From positions 62,001 through 126,000 of the forward strand of contig JAEYQK010000073.1 of assembly GCA_023410055.1 (NCBI GenBank): a stretch of DNA of 64,000 nucleotides, read 5' to 3'. Source of the DNA: Acidobacteriota bacterium. GTDB taxonomy: Bacteria; Acidobacteriota; Terriglobia; Terriglobales; Acidobacteriaceae. A program made the position numbers and the translations under genes. The notes under the pieces are model-generated. The model did no database searches, was not told the DNA's origin, and was given only the letters and a program-made list of their open reading frames with translations. Shown piece by piece: positions 1 through 9,644 of this stretch (positions are counted from its first letter, which is position 1; each line of letters begins with the position of its first letter).

Positions 1-182
1 GCAGAGAAGCGGCAAAGTTGACCTATTTATGCGTACTATCCAGCCAATTGGTTCGCACATTAGCAGTTCTTCCAGTAGCTAGGCGCTGCCAACACGGGCA
101 CCATGGCCTAGGAGAGTTCGAGTATTTGCGTCGCGGAGCGCACGAATGCTGCACTTCAGCGCGCACCAGAAAGGAGCTCAAC

Positions 183-668
183 ATGACTAGAATCACGCTG
201 TTTCTTGCAAGCCTCGTCCTGTTCTCGATGCCATTCTGTGCTCAAACCGCCGATGTGAAAGCGAAGCCGCTGACCGACAGTGATATCAACCTATTGCGAC
301 AGGACCTCCAATCGGCAAAGGACCAGATCATTGCTGACACCATGCAGTTCACGACAGCTGAGAAGGCCGCCTTTTGGCCGATTTACAAGGAATACTCCAG
401 CGAACAACACGACTTGGCCAATAAGCGCCTGCGTTTGATTACCGAATATGCTCAGGCGCTGGACAAGATGGATGACGCAACAGCGAACAGTCTGACAGAA
501 CGAATGTTCAGTCTTGAGGACGAGCACCAGGCCCTGCGTAGGAAATACTATCCTCGTTTCCTTAAAGCGCTAGGAGCCAAACGTACGGCGAAGCTCTATC
601 AGGTTGACAATCGACTGACAACGATGACAAACGTCCAACTCGCATCGGCGATCCCTTTAATTCCTTAA
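183..668 (+). CDS. small exported helical protein (Spy/LTXXQ-like size), unknown function
   Basis: A 161-residue protein. The first 20 or so residues form a clear signal peptide (basic start, hydrophobic stretch, AQT-type cleavage region), so the product is probably periplasmic. The mature part is rich in charged residues and predicted helical, with phrases such as FTTAEKAAFWPIYKEYSSE and RRKYYPRFLKALGAKRTAKLYQ that resemble the small helical periplasmic proteins of the Spy/CpxP or LTXXQ type often seen in Acidobacteriota. That family assignment is inference. The frame is open further upstream, but the ATG at 183 has a strong ribosome site (AAAGGAG about 7 bases before) and is the only start giving a signal peptide. 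It is followed by another envelope gene on the same strand 62 bases later, so the two may be co-transcribed. Confidence 0.75.
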   Translation: MTRITLFLASLVLFSMPFCAQTADVKAKPLTDSDINLLRQDLQSAKDQIIADTMQFTTAEKAAFWPIYKEYSSEQHDLANKRLRLITEYAQALDKMDDATANSLTERMFSLEDEHQALRRKYYPRFLKALGAKRTAKLYQVDNRLTTMTNVQLASAIPLIP

Positions 669-730
669 CGACATCATGAACTGGTTGGGGACGGCGTGAT
701 CATCTGTTAGCGAAGCTGCCGAGTTCTGCC

Positions 731-1672
731 ATGCGATCGATAATCAACGGTGTCTCGTTAGGCTTGGTTGCACTGTTGTTCTCCTCGGCTCTCGGTGCCC
801 AGGATCTCGCCCCTCGAGCGTACCTCATCACGCCCGTTCACTCGAATGCTGTTACGGTGAGTTACTCGCACCTGAGCGGGGACATTATCTTCGGAAGTTC
901 TCTGCCCGTCAGTGGCGCCTCAGGCACGATCAATGTGTCGGCAATCAGTTTCTATCACGCGCTGGACCTGCTGGGTCGGTCTGCTAACGTGGCCCTAACC
1001 TTGCCGTATACGGTGGCTGATTTCAGAGGAGAGGTGAGCGGCACCGACGCCATAGCTCATCGTTCGGGATTGATGGACTTCGTGCTTCGCTTCTCCGTAA
1101 ACATCAAGGGAGCTCCGGCAATGCGTCTGAACGAATTTCGGTCGTGGCAGCAGAAGACGATCATCGGAGCCAGTCTCAAAGTAATTGCGCCGACAGGACA
1201 ATACGATCCGGCAAAGCTCATCAATCCAGGATCCAACCGTTGGGCATTCAAGCCCGAAATTGGAATTTCTCGGCGCAAGGGACATTGGTTGCTGGATGGC
1301 TATGGGGCGGTCTGGTTCTTTACAATCAACCGCGAATACTTCTCGCCAAACAGGTATTCCTCACAGGCAAACACACTCTCGCAACAGCCGATAGGAGCAC
1401 TTGAAGCGCATCTGAGCTATGACGTAAAGCCACGGCTATGGGCGTCGATCGACGCGAACTTCTGGTATGGCGGTCGAACCAGCAAGAACGACGTTCAAAC
1501 CAGGCCCACACTCCAGGCGAACTCCCGCATCGGTACAACTTGTTCCGTTCCACTGAGCAAAAGCCAATCCTTGAAGTTCAGCTACAGTCACGGAGCGCGA
1601 ATCCGGTTCGGTGGCAACGCCAACAACGTGTCGGTCGGATGGCAGTATTCCTGGTTGGGTAAACCGAACTAG
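731..1672 (+). CDS. outer-membrane beta-barrel protein, Phenol_MetA_deg-like (PF13557)
   Basis: A 313-residue protein with an N-terminal signal peptide (cleavage near SSALGAQD) and alternating hydrophobic and polar strands typical of a beta-barrel. It carries the hallmark of the 'MetA-pathway of phenol degradation' putative transporter family: VIAPTGQYDP followed by NPGSNRWAFKPEIGIS, then a C-terminal half of strands ending near WQYSW. Members are thought to be outer-membrane channels, but substrates are mostly unknown and the family name reflects a genomic association rather than proven chemistry. No degradation genes lie nearby. It sits downstream of the exported helical protein on the same strand and is convergent with the RND efflux operon. 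The start is the ATG at 731; the ribosome site is weak. Confidence 0.75.
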   Translation: MRSIINGVSLGLVALLFSSALGAQDLAPRAYLITPVHSNAVTVSYSHLSGDIIFGSSLPVSGASGTINVSAISFYHALDLLGRSANVALTLPYTVADFRGEVSGTDAIAHRSGLMDFVLRFSVNIKGAPAMRLNEFRSWQQKTIIGASLKVIAPTGQYDPAKLINPGSNRWAFKPEIGISRRKGHWLLDGYGAVWFFTINREYFSPNRYSSQANTLSQQPIGALEAHLSYDVKPRLWASIDANFWYGGRTSKNDVQTRPTLQANSRIGTTCSVPLSKSQSLKFSYSHGARIRFGGNANNVSVGWQYSWLGKPN

Positions 1673-1769
1673 GTCAGGCGCTTCGGTGTTTATGCAGAGC
1701 TTTTCGGGGATTTGTACGCGCCTTCCAGCAATGCGATCAGGATCGCCTCGCTGCATCATGCCAGGCCCT

Positions 1770-3146
1770 TTACTGCTCCCAGCCACCACCCAAGGCGCGG
1801 TACAGTTGGACGTAGTTTTGCAATTCTAGATTCCACGCTTCCGCGAGTGCCAACTGAGAGGTAAAGTATTGCTGCTGCGTGACAAGAACTTCGAGGAAAC
1901 TCGTGGTTCCGCCGAGAAAACGAACGTTTGCGAGTCGGGCGGCTTCTGCGTAGGTTGCAGTCTGTTCCGTAATCTTCATCCGGAATTGCCGCGACTGGTT
2001 GTAACCTACCAAACTATTTGAAACGTCCCCCAGGGCTTGCAGTATGGTTCGCTTATACGCAAGTTCTGCTTCGTCTCGTTGTTCCCAAGCAAGACGGTAG
2101 TTCGATCGGAGACGGCCTCCCTGATATATCGGCTGCGCGACTTGTGCACCGACAGACCACACAGTCGCAGGACCGTTCAAAAAGGAGGTCAGCGATGTAC
2201 TTTGCGCACCGAAGAGACCCGTTAATGCGAGTTGGGGAAAGAAAGCTGCTTTTGCAACGCCTACGTTCGCGTTGGCCGAGACCAGTAGTTCCTCTGCCTG
2301 CTTTACATCTGGCCGGTGTTCGAGAAGGCTTGATGGAAGTCCAACAGGAATTTCTGGGAGATGGGGTTGTTCCATCAGGCTCAGACCTCGCGTGATCGGG
2401 CCCGGGTTTTTGCCAAGCAGAATACTTATCGAATTTTCCGTCTGCTCGATACTCTGTTTGAGACTGATCACTTGTGACTCGGCTTGCTCTACGAGCAACT
2501 GCGCCTGTAGAACATCTGTTTGTGCGCTCTCACCACCTTTGAACTTGATGGTATTGATTCGCAACATGTCCTGGTCTGCTGCAAGCGTTTGATTCGCGTA
2601 CTCAAGTTGGGCGTCGAACTGGCGCAATTGGAAATAGGCTGTCGCGATGTCAGAAACCAATGTTGTGCGAACGACATTTTGGCCGAACTCTGTCGCAACC
2701 AGGTTCGCACGAGCCGCTTCTGTCGCACGACGATATTGACCCCAAAAATCGACGATGTACGAGGCTTGAATATTTGCAGTGCTGAAGGTAGGAGAGCCAG
2801 GAAAGAAATTGTTGCGAACGTTCTCGACGCCAGCGGTCGCCGATACTGAAGGCAGTTGGTCGGCGCGCCGTATTCCGAGTACGGCACTGGCCTGCAGCAC
2901 GCGGGTGGCTGCAATCTTGATGTCATAGTTGTTTTGGAGCCCTTCCCTGATCAAGCTCTCCAGCGTCGGATCCTGAAAAACAGCCCACCATTTCATTTCT
3001 CCGAAGGCCACGGGGCCCAGGCCACCTGAAGTCGCTTCGCCACGGTATTGGCCGGGTACATTGGTCTGGGGTCGCTTGTATTTCGGACCAACTGTGCAAC
3101 CACAAAGGGAAATCAACAGAGCAGCCACAACCAATCGCGTACTCAT
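1770..3146 (-). CDS. RND efflux outer-membrane factor, NodT/OprM family lipoprotein
   Basis: A 458-residue outer-membrane factor that forms the exit duct of a tripartite efflux pump. The N-terminus has a lipoprotein signal with Cys17 in the lipobox (LISLCGC), followed by TVGPKYKRP, the typical opening of NodT-family proteins. Two OEP repeats follow, with long helical segments (for example EYANQTLAADQDMLRINTIK) and a second repeat starting near EHRPDVKQAEELL. The frame extends upstream, but the true start is the ATG at 3146, because it overlaps the stop codon of the pump gene (ATGA, four shared bases) and gives a clean lipoprotein signal. It is the last gene of the operon adaptor-pump-channel, so it is translationally coupled to the pump. 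Confidence 0.93.
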   Translation of the reverse strand: MSTRLVVAALLISLCGCTVGPKYKRPQTNVPGQYRGEATSGGLGPVAFGEMKWWAVFQDPTLESLIREGLQNNYDIKIAATRVLQASAVLGIRRADQLPSVSATAGVENVRNNFFPGSPTFSTANIQASYIVDFWGQYRRATEAARANLVATEFGQNVVRTTLVSDIATAYFQLRQFDAQLEYANQTLAADQDMLRINTIKFKGGESAQTDVLQAQLLVEQAESQVISLKQSIEQTENSISILLGKNPGPITRGLSLMEQPHLPEIPVGLPSSLLEHRPDVKQAEELLVSANANVGVAKAAFFPQLALTGLFGAQSTSLTSFLNGPATVWSVGAQVAQPIYQGGRLRSNYRLAWEQRDEAELAYKRTILQALGDVSNSLVGYNQSRQFRMKITEQTATYAEAARLANVRFLGGTTSFLEVLVTQQQYFTSQLALAEAWNLELQNYVQLYRALGGGWEQ

Positions 3147-6100
3147 GTTGCGTGCGCTCCTTCCTCTTCTTTTTTCTTTTCCGCGCCGACAGGCTGCTTC
3201 TTCTTGCCTCCAATCCACTGTCCGAACCTCTCGACGACGTCGAACGAGACGGGGATGAAGAAAATCGCTAGGAACGACGCTGCCAGCATCCCGCCGATCA
3301 CAGCGGTTCCGAGCACCTGTCGCGAAATACCTCCAGCGCCAGTGGCCGTCCACAATGGAACGCAGCCGAGAATGAAAGCAAACGACGTCATCAAAATCGG
3401 GCGCAACCTGAGCTTGGCGCCGGTTAGAGCCGCGTCTATTAGCGAGGCTCCCTTGTCGTGCTCCATTTTGGCGAATTCGATAATCAGAATGGCGTTTTTG
3501 GCCGAGAGGCCAATCAGCATCACCAGGCCGATCTGGGCGTAAACATTATTGTCGAGATTGCGGAGGTACAGTGTTGCGAAGGCACCGGCAACAGCAATAG
3601 GAACACCTAGCAGCACACCAAAGGGAAGGGTCCAGCTCTCATATTGCGCAGCCATGATGAGGAAGACCACGAAGAACGCCAATCCGAAAATCGCAGCCGG
3701 CGAAACACCTTTCGCCGCCTTTTCCTCCTGGTAAGACATACCCATGTAATCAAAGCCCATTTGCGAAGGCATCGTCTTGCGGAATACGTCCTCCAGGGCT
3801 GCCATTCCCTGGGCAGAGCTGTAGCCCGGCGCTGTTGAGGCATTGATCTGTACGCTGTTGAACAGGTTATAGCGCATGACGAACTCAGCTCCGCTTCGCG
3901 GCTCGGTGCTCGTCAAGGTGCTCAATGGAACCATTTCATCCTTGGCGTTTCGAACGAAGAACTTACCGAGATTTTCTGCGCGATTGCGAAACTCACCGGC
4001 AGCTTGTACGTACACCTGCCATTGCAGGCCGAAGCGGTTGAAGAAGTTGACCAGCGAGCCACCCATGAACGTCTGAACTGTCTCATAGAGCTGGTTGAGC
4101 TGGATCTGTTGTGACATCGCCTTGGCGTTGTCCACCTTTACTCCGACTTGGGGCACGCCGAACAACGCGGTCGTCATCACGCTCGCAAACTCCGGGCGCT
4201 TGCGGGCTTCGGCTAGGAATTTCTTTGTATTGTCGGCCAACACATCAAGCTTCCCGCCTGACCGGTCCTCGAGGACAAAAGTTACGCCACCCGATGTCCC
4301 GACGCCCGGAATAGCTGGTGGCGGAAAAGAGAAAGCCATGCCGGAAGGAACCTTGGCCAGGGCTTGCTGCAAATGCGCCTTGATTCCTTTATAGCTAGTC
4401 TCTGGCGTCTTGCGCTCCTCCCATGGCTTCAGCGAAATAAAGAAGAAAGAGCTGTATGTGGCGTTAACGCCACTGAGCATGCTGTACCCCATGATCGAGG
4501 TAACGTTCTCCACGCCGGGCGTCTCCAGGATGACCTTTTCGACTTCCCGCGCGGCTTCCGAGGATCTTTGCAGCGAAGCGGCTTCCGGTAGCTGCAACCC
4601 AGCATAGACGTACCCCTGGTCTTCGTCGGGTAGGAAGCTTTTTGGAAGCTTCTTGCCGAAAAAAGCAACCATCAAGACAAATACGCCAAGCAGCACGAAG
4701 GTGAATCCAGCCTTGTGAATCAAATGACTGCACCAGTTCACGTAGCCATCTGTTGCACGTCCAAACACGCGGTTGAACCAGCGGAAGAAAGCGCCGAGAG
4801 GACCGCGCGCCGGTTTTCTCGGTTTGAGGAGCAAGGCCGACAGCGCCGGGCTCAGGGTTAGCGCATTAAAAGCCGAGAACAGCACCGAGATTGCAATTGT
4901 GACGGCAAACTGTTTATAGAGCTGGCCGGTAATGCCGGGAACAAACGCGGTAGGAACGAATACGGCCGCGAGGATTAGTGCAATGGCGATGACCGGTCCA
5001 GAGACTTCCTCCATGGCACGCACCGTTGCGTCATGCGGCGTCATTCCATGTTCAATGTGATGCTCCACCGCTTCCACCACGACGATGGCATCGTCGACAA
5101 CCAGGCCGATCGCAAGCACCAGTCCAAAAAGCGACAGAGTGTTGATAGAAAAACCCAGCATGGGGAACACAACGAACGTTCCAATGAGAGAGACAGGCAC
5201 CGCAAGCAACGGAATCAGCGTGGCTCTCCAGCCTTGCAGGAAAATGAACACCACCAGGATGACAAGAACCAGTGCTTCGAATAACGTCTTGTAGATTTCG
5301 CGAATGCCTTCACTTACCGCAAGAGTCGTATCGAGGGAAACAGCGTAGGCCAGCCCTTGAGGGAAACGCCTACTAGCTTCGTCCATCATCTTGAGTACGT
5401 TATTGCGCGTTTGCAGTGCATTCGATCCCGGAGTCAGGTAAAGCGCGATTGCGGCGGAAGGCTGAGTCGGCTTGTAAGCATGTCCTTGTTCTGGAGCGGT
5501 TCCCAACCGGGCGAGATACGAATAGTATTGAGATCCCATTTCCACCCGTGCCACGTCTTTCAAACGAAGGATGGAGCCGTCGGGCTGTGCGCGTACCACG
5601 ATTTCTCCAAACTCCTCCGGAGTGGGCAGGCGCCCGGGAGCACGCACATTGTAAGTGAACTGCTGTCCGGAGGGCACCGGTTCTCCGCCGATCTGGCCCG
5701 CGGGGTTAACCTTGTTCTGAGCCTTGATCGCGTTGGTTATGTCTGAAACGGTGACGCCCAGGTTTGCAAGTTTGTCAGGGTTGACCCAGATGCGCATCGC
5801 GTAGGGCCCTGCGCCGAATATCTGAACCTGAGAAACTCCCTGAACACGGGTCAGGGCATACTGCAAGTTGATGATGGCGTAGTTGGCCAGAAATATGTTG
5901 TCGTAAGTCCCCTTGGGGGAATACAGGTTCAGAAGCATGAACGGGGCCGTCGTGCCAGGCTGCACGATAACACCCTGCTGAGTGACCTCTGCCGGCAACT
6001 GCGAATTGGCCTGCCCTGTGCGCATCTGCGCCAGGATCTGGTCGGTATTCACATCTGTGCCAAGCTTGAAATCCACATACAGCGACATACCTCCACCCGA

Positions 6101-6352
6101 GCTGGCACTCAGGGAATACATGTAGTTCATGCCGCTGACACCCGACATCTGTTGCTCAATTGGGGTTGCCACCGATTCCGCAATGGTTGTGGCATCCGCT
6201 CCGGGATAGGTCGCCTTTACCTGAATAACTGGGTCAGCAATGTTCGGGAACTGTGCTGTGGGTAGCGTCAATAAAGACACTACGCCCACTACGACCATCA
6301 GGATAGCGATGACCATCGCGACAATGGGCCGATTGATGAAGAACTTAGCCAT
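3143..6352 (-). CDS. RND multidrug efflux pump, HAE1 (AcrB/MexB) family inner-membrane subunit
   Basis: A 1069-residue pump of the usual AcrB length. It opens with MAKFFINRPIVAMVIAI, the classic HAE1 start. It has a large periplasmic domain between TM1 and TM2, the TM4 proton-relay motif GLVVDDAIVVVEAVE with two adjacent aspartates, and the matching second half (GLSAKNAILIIEFAK in TM10). It uses proton influx to expel drugs, dyes, detergents or other hydrophobic compounds from the inner membrane and periplasm; the substrate cannot be told from the sequence. The C-terminal tail is unusually rich in Lys and Glu (KKKQPVGAEKKKEEEG). It starts three bases after the adaptor stop and overlaps the outer-membrane factor by four bases, so the three are one transcript. 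No adjacent TetR-type regulator is visible. Confidence 0.96.
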   Translation of the reverse strand: MAKFFINRPIVAMVIAILMVVVGVVSLLTLPTAQFPNIADPVIQVKATYPGADATTIAESVATPIEQQMSGVSGMNYMYSLSASSGGGMSLYVDFKLGTDVNTDQILAQMRTGQANSQLPAEVTQQGVIVQPGTTAPFMLLNLYSPKGTYDNIFLANYAIINLQYALTRVQGVSQVQIFGAGPYAMRIWVNPDKLANLGVTVSDITNAIKAQNKVNPAGQIGGEPVPSGQQFTYNVRAPGRLPTPEEFGEIVVRAQPDGSILRLKDVARVEMGSQYYSYLARLGTAPEQGHAYKPTQPSAAIALYLTPGSNALQTRNNVLKMMDEASRRFPQGLAYAVSLDTTLAVSEGIREIYKTLFEALVLVILVVFIFLQGWRATLIPLLAVPVSLIGTFVVFPMLGFSINTLSLFGLVLAIGLVVDDAIVVVEAVEHHIEHGMTPHDATVRAMEEVSGPVIAIALILAAVFVPTAFVPGITGQLYKQFAVTIAISVLFSAFNALTLSPALSALLLKPRKPARGPLGAFFRWFNRVFGRATDGYVNWCSHLIHKAGFTFVLLGVFVLMVAFFGKKLPKSFLPDEDQGYVYAGLQLPEAASLQRSSEAAREVEKVILETPGVENVTSIMGYSMLSGVNATYSSFFFISLKPWEERKTPETSYKGIKAHLQQALAKVPSGMAFSFPPPAIPGVGTSGGVTFVLEDRSGGKLDVLADNTKKFLAEARKRPEFASVMTTALFGVPQVGVKVDNAKAMSQQIQLNQLYETVQTFMGGSLVNFFNRFGLQWQVYVQAAGEFRNRAENLGKFFVRNAKDEMVPLSTLTSTEPRSGAEFVMRYNLFNSVQINASTAPGYSSAQGMAALEDVFRKTMPSQMGFDYMGMSYQEEKAAKGVSPAAIFGLAFFVVFLIMAAQYESWTLPFGVLLGVPIAVAGAFATLYLRNLDNNVYAQIGLVMLIGLSAKNAILIIEFAKMEHDKGASLIDAALTGAKLRLRPILMTSFAFILGCVPLWTATGAGGISRQVLGTAVIGGMLAASFLAIFFIPVSFDVVERFGQWIGGKKKQPVGAEKKKEEEGAHAT

Positions 6353-6355
6353 AAG

Positions 6356-7579
6356 CTAATTGCTCTCTGTCGCAGATGCCACAGCCACGTAGGGCTTGGG
6401 GCTCACCGGAATGCCTTCTTGCGCTGAGTTTGGAGACGCTGCAGCCGCCTGCTGCACCCTGTAAAGTCCTTCGACCACAACGCGTTCGCCGGGATGCAAC
6501 CCTTCACTGACGATCCAATTCGGACCAACCCTCTGGCCCATCTTCACAGGACGGAACTTGGCTTTGTTGTCGGGAGATACCACGATTAGTTGATATTGGG
6601 ACTGCACCTCGATTACGGCTGCCTGTGGAACCAGAAGTGCGTTCTTGTTATCGCCGGTCTGAAGACGTACGCGTCCCAAGCCACCGGGCCGTAGAATCGC
6701 GTTCGGGTTCGGAAATGCAGCAGTAAACTGAACGGTTCCAGTACCAGCGGAAACTTGGCGGTTCACCTGAATTATCTGTCCGGCATGCGGATATTTTTCC
6801 CCATTCGCCTGGATGTACTCCACCGGCACGCGACCGCGTTTCTGGCCGCGCATCAACTCAGAAATCCGCGCCGCGCTTCCCAGGTAAGCCGCCTCGCTGA
6901 CGTTGAAGTTTGCCCAGATGGGGTCTACTTCCGAAACTGTAGTCATTTTGGTGCTGGTTCCCACTAGTTCGCCGATCTGGGAATTGGCACTGCCCGCGAT
7001 GCCGTTGATGGGTGAATAGATTCTGGTCCAGCCGAGACTCAATTTGGCGTTCTGCAGAGCTGCTTTGTCCGCGAGAACCTGTGCCTTCGAGGCATTAACG
7101 TTGGCAATGTCGTTTTCCAACTGTTTCTGCGGAATGGCATTTTGGGCCGCCAGCGGGGTATCGCGCGCAACATCGTTCTGGAACCGTTCTACGTTGGCTT
7201 CCGATTTTGCTAAGCTCGCCTTCGCCTTCTCCACGTCCGCTTCGTATTGCCGCGGGTCGAGCTCAAACAGTAGCTGTCCCTTCTTGACGAAAGCACCGTT
7301 CTGGTAATTCTGCTTGAGTAGGTACCCTTGTACTTTGGGTGTGATGTCGGCGTTAACAGGGCCAGTCAACTGCGCAACCCATTCCTCGTAGATTGGAACG
7401 TCCTGGGGAGTGACATCGGCTACCTGTACTTCCGGCGGTGCAGGGGCCGCAACCATCTCTTTCTTTCCACATGCCGCAAGAATGACCATTGACACTGTAG
7501 CCAGAAGGGCGAAACACGCACGCCAAATCTCGCGATAGCCGTAGTGGGAAGAGCTGCCGTTCTGCATGTCGTTTTGCAT
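6356..7579 (-). CDS. RND efflux periplasmic adaptor (AcrA/MexA-type) lipoprotein
   Basis: A 407-residue membrane-fusion protein linking the pump to the outer-membrane channel. It has an N-terminal membrane signal with a lipobox (VILAACGKK, Cys37), then the lipoyl/biotinyl half-motif around PKVQGYLLKQNYQNGAFVKKGQLLFELDP, an alpha-helical hairpin (residues about 110-190, with DPRQYEADVEKAKASLAKSE), the second lipoyl half, and beta-barrel and membrane-proximal domains with LVPQAAVIEV and ERVVVEGLYRVQ. The first gene of the operon. The ATG at 7579 is used; an in-frame ATG four codons later is an alternative. About 180 bases separate it from the stop of the upstream DUF2254 gene, which leaves room for its own promoter. 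Confidence 0.95.
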   Translation of the reverse strand: MQNDMQNGSSSHYGYREIWRACFALLATVSMVILAACGKKEMVAAPAPPEVQVADVTPQDVPIYEEWVAQLTGPVNADITPKVQGYLLKQNYQNGAFVKKGQLLFELDPRQYEADVEKAKASLAKSEANVERFQNDVARDTPLAAQNAIPQKQLENDIANVNASKAQVLADKAALQNAKLSLGWTRIYSPINGIAGSANSQIGELVGTSTKMTTVSEVDPIWANFNVSEAAYLGSAARISELMRGQKRGRVPVEYIQANGEKYPHAGQIIQVNRQVSAGTGTVQFTAAFPNPNAILRPGGLGRVRLQTGDNKNALLVPQAAVIEVQSQYQLIVVSPDNKAKFRPVKMGQRVGPNWIVSEGLHPGERVVVEGLYRVQQAAAASPNSAQEGIPVSPKPYVAVASATESN

Positions 7580-7762
7580 TCGCTTGTACTCCGCTACAGG
7601 CGTGAAAATGACCGAGTAGCCCGCAGACTCTGAGGGGGATTGTTAAATGAGACTCGCTTGAGTTGCCACTATCACAACTTCTAGTGGGTGGGCTGGAAGT
7701 CTGAGGGAGAAATGCACTTCAGGGCAGATGGCCCTGAGGCGGTGTTCGGGCCACAGCTGGAT

Positions 7763-9079
7763 TCACCCGCGTGCGACAGAGCGACCTCGACTCGTTCCAA
7801 GACCCTGCCGGTCTTCGGTGGACGCCTCCAGCTTGTCATTGGCATCCGCGAACGAGCGCGTTACCGTGTCTTGCAATCGTTGCTGCCAATACACTAGGCC
7901 CGGATGCCGTTCTTCGGGCAGTACCGAGATCAAGTCACTGACGAGCGCCCGCATGCGCCTCATGACTTGTAGACTACTCGCGCCGTAGTACCGGATCTCA
8001 TCAAATGCTAGCCGGAGGAAGTCCTCCCAGGACGGGAAGGGAATGACGAGACGGAGAATGCCGTTGTTGTCGTGAAATGCCCCAATTTCAAGCCGACGAA
8101 GCCCTAGGCGAACCAGCAAGTCTCCGATCTGGTCCAGTGCCTGAGTGGCAGTTGTGGGGTCATTGACAGCTGGGGAGAGAGCTCTGATCGCGATATCCAC
8201 TAATAAACGAATCGCGTACTTCGGATCTTGGTTGAACGTTCGTTGGTCTCCTAGCTCGATTGCATCCATCAACAATTTCTCAGGCATTTCCTTTGCTGTG
8301 CCAAACACTCTCAGCACTGGCGTTAGCTTAGCCACAGTGTCACCAACGGACGCCACCGCTTCGATCACTCCACCGTACCGGGCAGCTAACGATACCAGCC
8401 TTTCCGTATCGAAGCTCTGTACTGCACGAGGTTTTCCTTCGTAGGTCAGTACCTGCGTTGGAAGCATGGCGGAGAATACCTCTGAGGGAACAGGCAATGG
8501 ACGGGCGTCCAATGCGGGATATGTTTTCTGTACTACCTTGCGTCCTTGGTCGCCGGTGAAAGCAAGCATCCGCTGTACCTGAAGTAGTCCCAAGCGCTCA
8601 ATCAGGGCAATAAACATCCCCATACTTGCGAGTAGGAAGCCAACAACCAGCCATGAACTAACGAAGGGAACCTTCGGCGTCTGGTCCCGATCTAGCCAGG
8701 CAAGTGCCGCAATTGCGTACACAAAAGTCGCGATGAACATTCCAAGCGCATGCGACAGCAGCCGGTCGCGAGCCATCCACAATGCAAGGCGAGGAGAATA
8801 GGCTGTCGCGCTGAATTGCACCATTACGAACGTCAGAGAAAACACGATTCCTGTGAGCGCAATCATGCCGGACGCAACCGAGGAGTAAATCGTAGTTGCC
8901 GACGACAGACTCACGGGTGAGCCCAACCCGCGCACTAGATGGCTTTCAATGCGCGGCACACCAAACCCCAGCAGAATGGCGACGCTCGCGTATAAAGAAG
9001 GGATTAGCCAAGGTCGAATCCGAAATACACAATTCGTACGCAACATATCGTGGAATGCCTCCGGTCGGTGCCCCGGCAT
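7763..9079 (-). CDS. DUF2254 family integral membrane protein
   Basis: A 438-residue protein matching the DUF2254 family (PF10011). It has about four transmembrane helices in the first 160 residues, including the family-typical stretch SGMIALTGIVFSLTFVMVQFS followed by SPRLALWMARD, and a soluble C-terminal domain with FNQDPKYAIRLLVDIAIRALSPAVNDPTTA, which is strongly conserved in the family. The function of the family is not established; I make no claim beyond an inner-membrane protein with a large cytosolic domain. Its ATG overlaps the TAA stop of the small upstream gene by one base, so the two are translationally coupled. Confidence 0.85.
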   Translation of the reverse strand: MPGHRPEAFHDMLRTNCVFRIRPWLIPSLYASVAILLGFGVPRIESHLVRGLGSPVSLSSATTIYSSVASGMIALTGIVFSLTFVMVQFSATAYSPRLALWMARDRLLSHALGMFIATFVYAIAALAWLDRDQTPKVPFVSSWLVVGFLLASMGMFIALIERLGLLQVQRMLAFTGDQGRKVVQKTYPALDARPLPVPSEVFSAMLPTQVLTYEGKPRAVQSFDTERLVSLAARYGGVIEAVASVGDTVAKLTPVLRVFGTAKEMPEKLLMDAIELGDQRTFNQDPKYAIRLLVDIAIRALSPAVNDPTTATQALDQIGDLLVRLGLRRLEIGAFHDNNGILRLVIPFPSWEDFLRLAFDEIRYYGASSLQVMRRMRALVSDLISVLPEERHPGLVYWQQRLQDTVTRSFADANDKLEASTEDRQGLGTSRGRSVARG

Positions 9080-9432
9080 TACTTCTGCCGTTGGCTCGAC
9101 GCCTTCTCGCGGCGTAGGATCTGAGCTTCATTCAGACGGCCGGCAATGTCATTGAATTGCACCGTATCGGTTCCCACCAGCACCGGGAGATCGAGTCCGG
9201 CCCGATACATCGCGATGTCTGTTCCATCGTGCGGTTTATAAAGAACCAAGTAACTCATGTCCCCAACAACCAGAGAGACGTCGTAGGCCGGAGCACCAGG
9301 TTCACTCTGTCCACCAACGTGTGGCTCCACCCGAGTTATGGTTCCAACTTGCCACTTAGGTCCGGATTGTTGAGGAATGGCCACAACCGAAGCTGTACAT
9401 AATAGCGCTGCGATCAACATTGTTCGCACCAT
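9079..9432 (-). CDS. small secreted protein, unknown function
   Basis: A 117-residue protein with a signal peptide (MVRTMLIAALLCTASVVA) and a compact, beta-rich mature domain (KWQVGTITRVEPH ... YDVSLVVGDMSYLVLYKP). The frame is open eight codons further upstream, but the ATG at 9432 has a very strong ribosome site (GGGAGGTT directly before it) and is preferred. The stop TAA shares a base with the ATG of the DUF2254 gene, so both are probably made together. I do not recognise the family. Short exported proteins of this layout are common in Acidobacteriota. Confidence 0.65.
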   Translation of the reverse strand: MVRTMLIAALLCTASVVAIPQQSGPKWQVGTITRVEPHVGGQSEPGAPAYDVSLVVGDMSYLVLYKPHDGTDIAMYRAGLDLPVLVGTDTVQFNDIAGRLNEAQILRREKASSQRQK

Positions 9433-9644
9433 AACCTCCCTCGCTAGAACAAACATGGATTTCGAGGTTATGCGTGTACCGTTCGGGCGAGAACTATCAA
9501 AAACACTAGGTGAACACCACGTGGATCTTAGCCTTTCCGGTTCAATGCGATTCGCTCAAGGACTCGCAGTTATGCCAGTGGAGCCGATCGACCTCAATGT
9601 CTAGGCTTTACATTGGTGACATGTGTACCCCAAACGAGGAATCT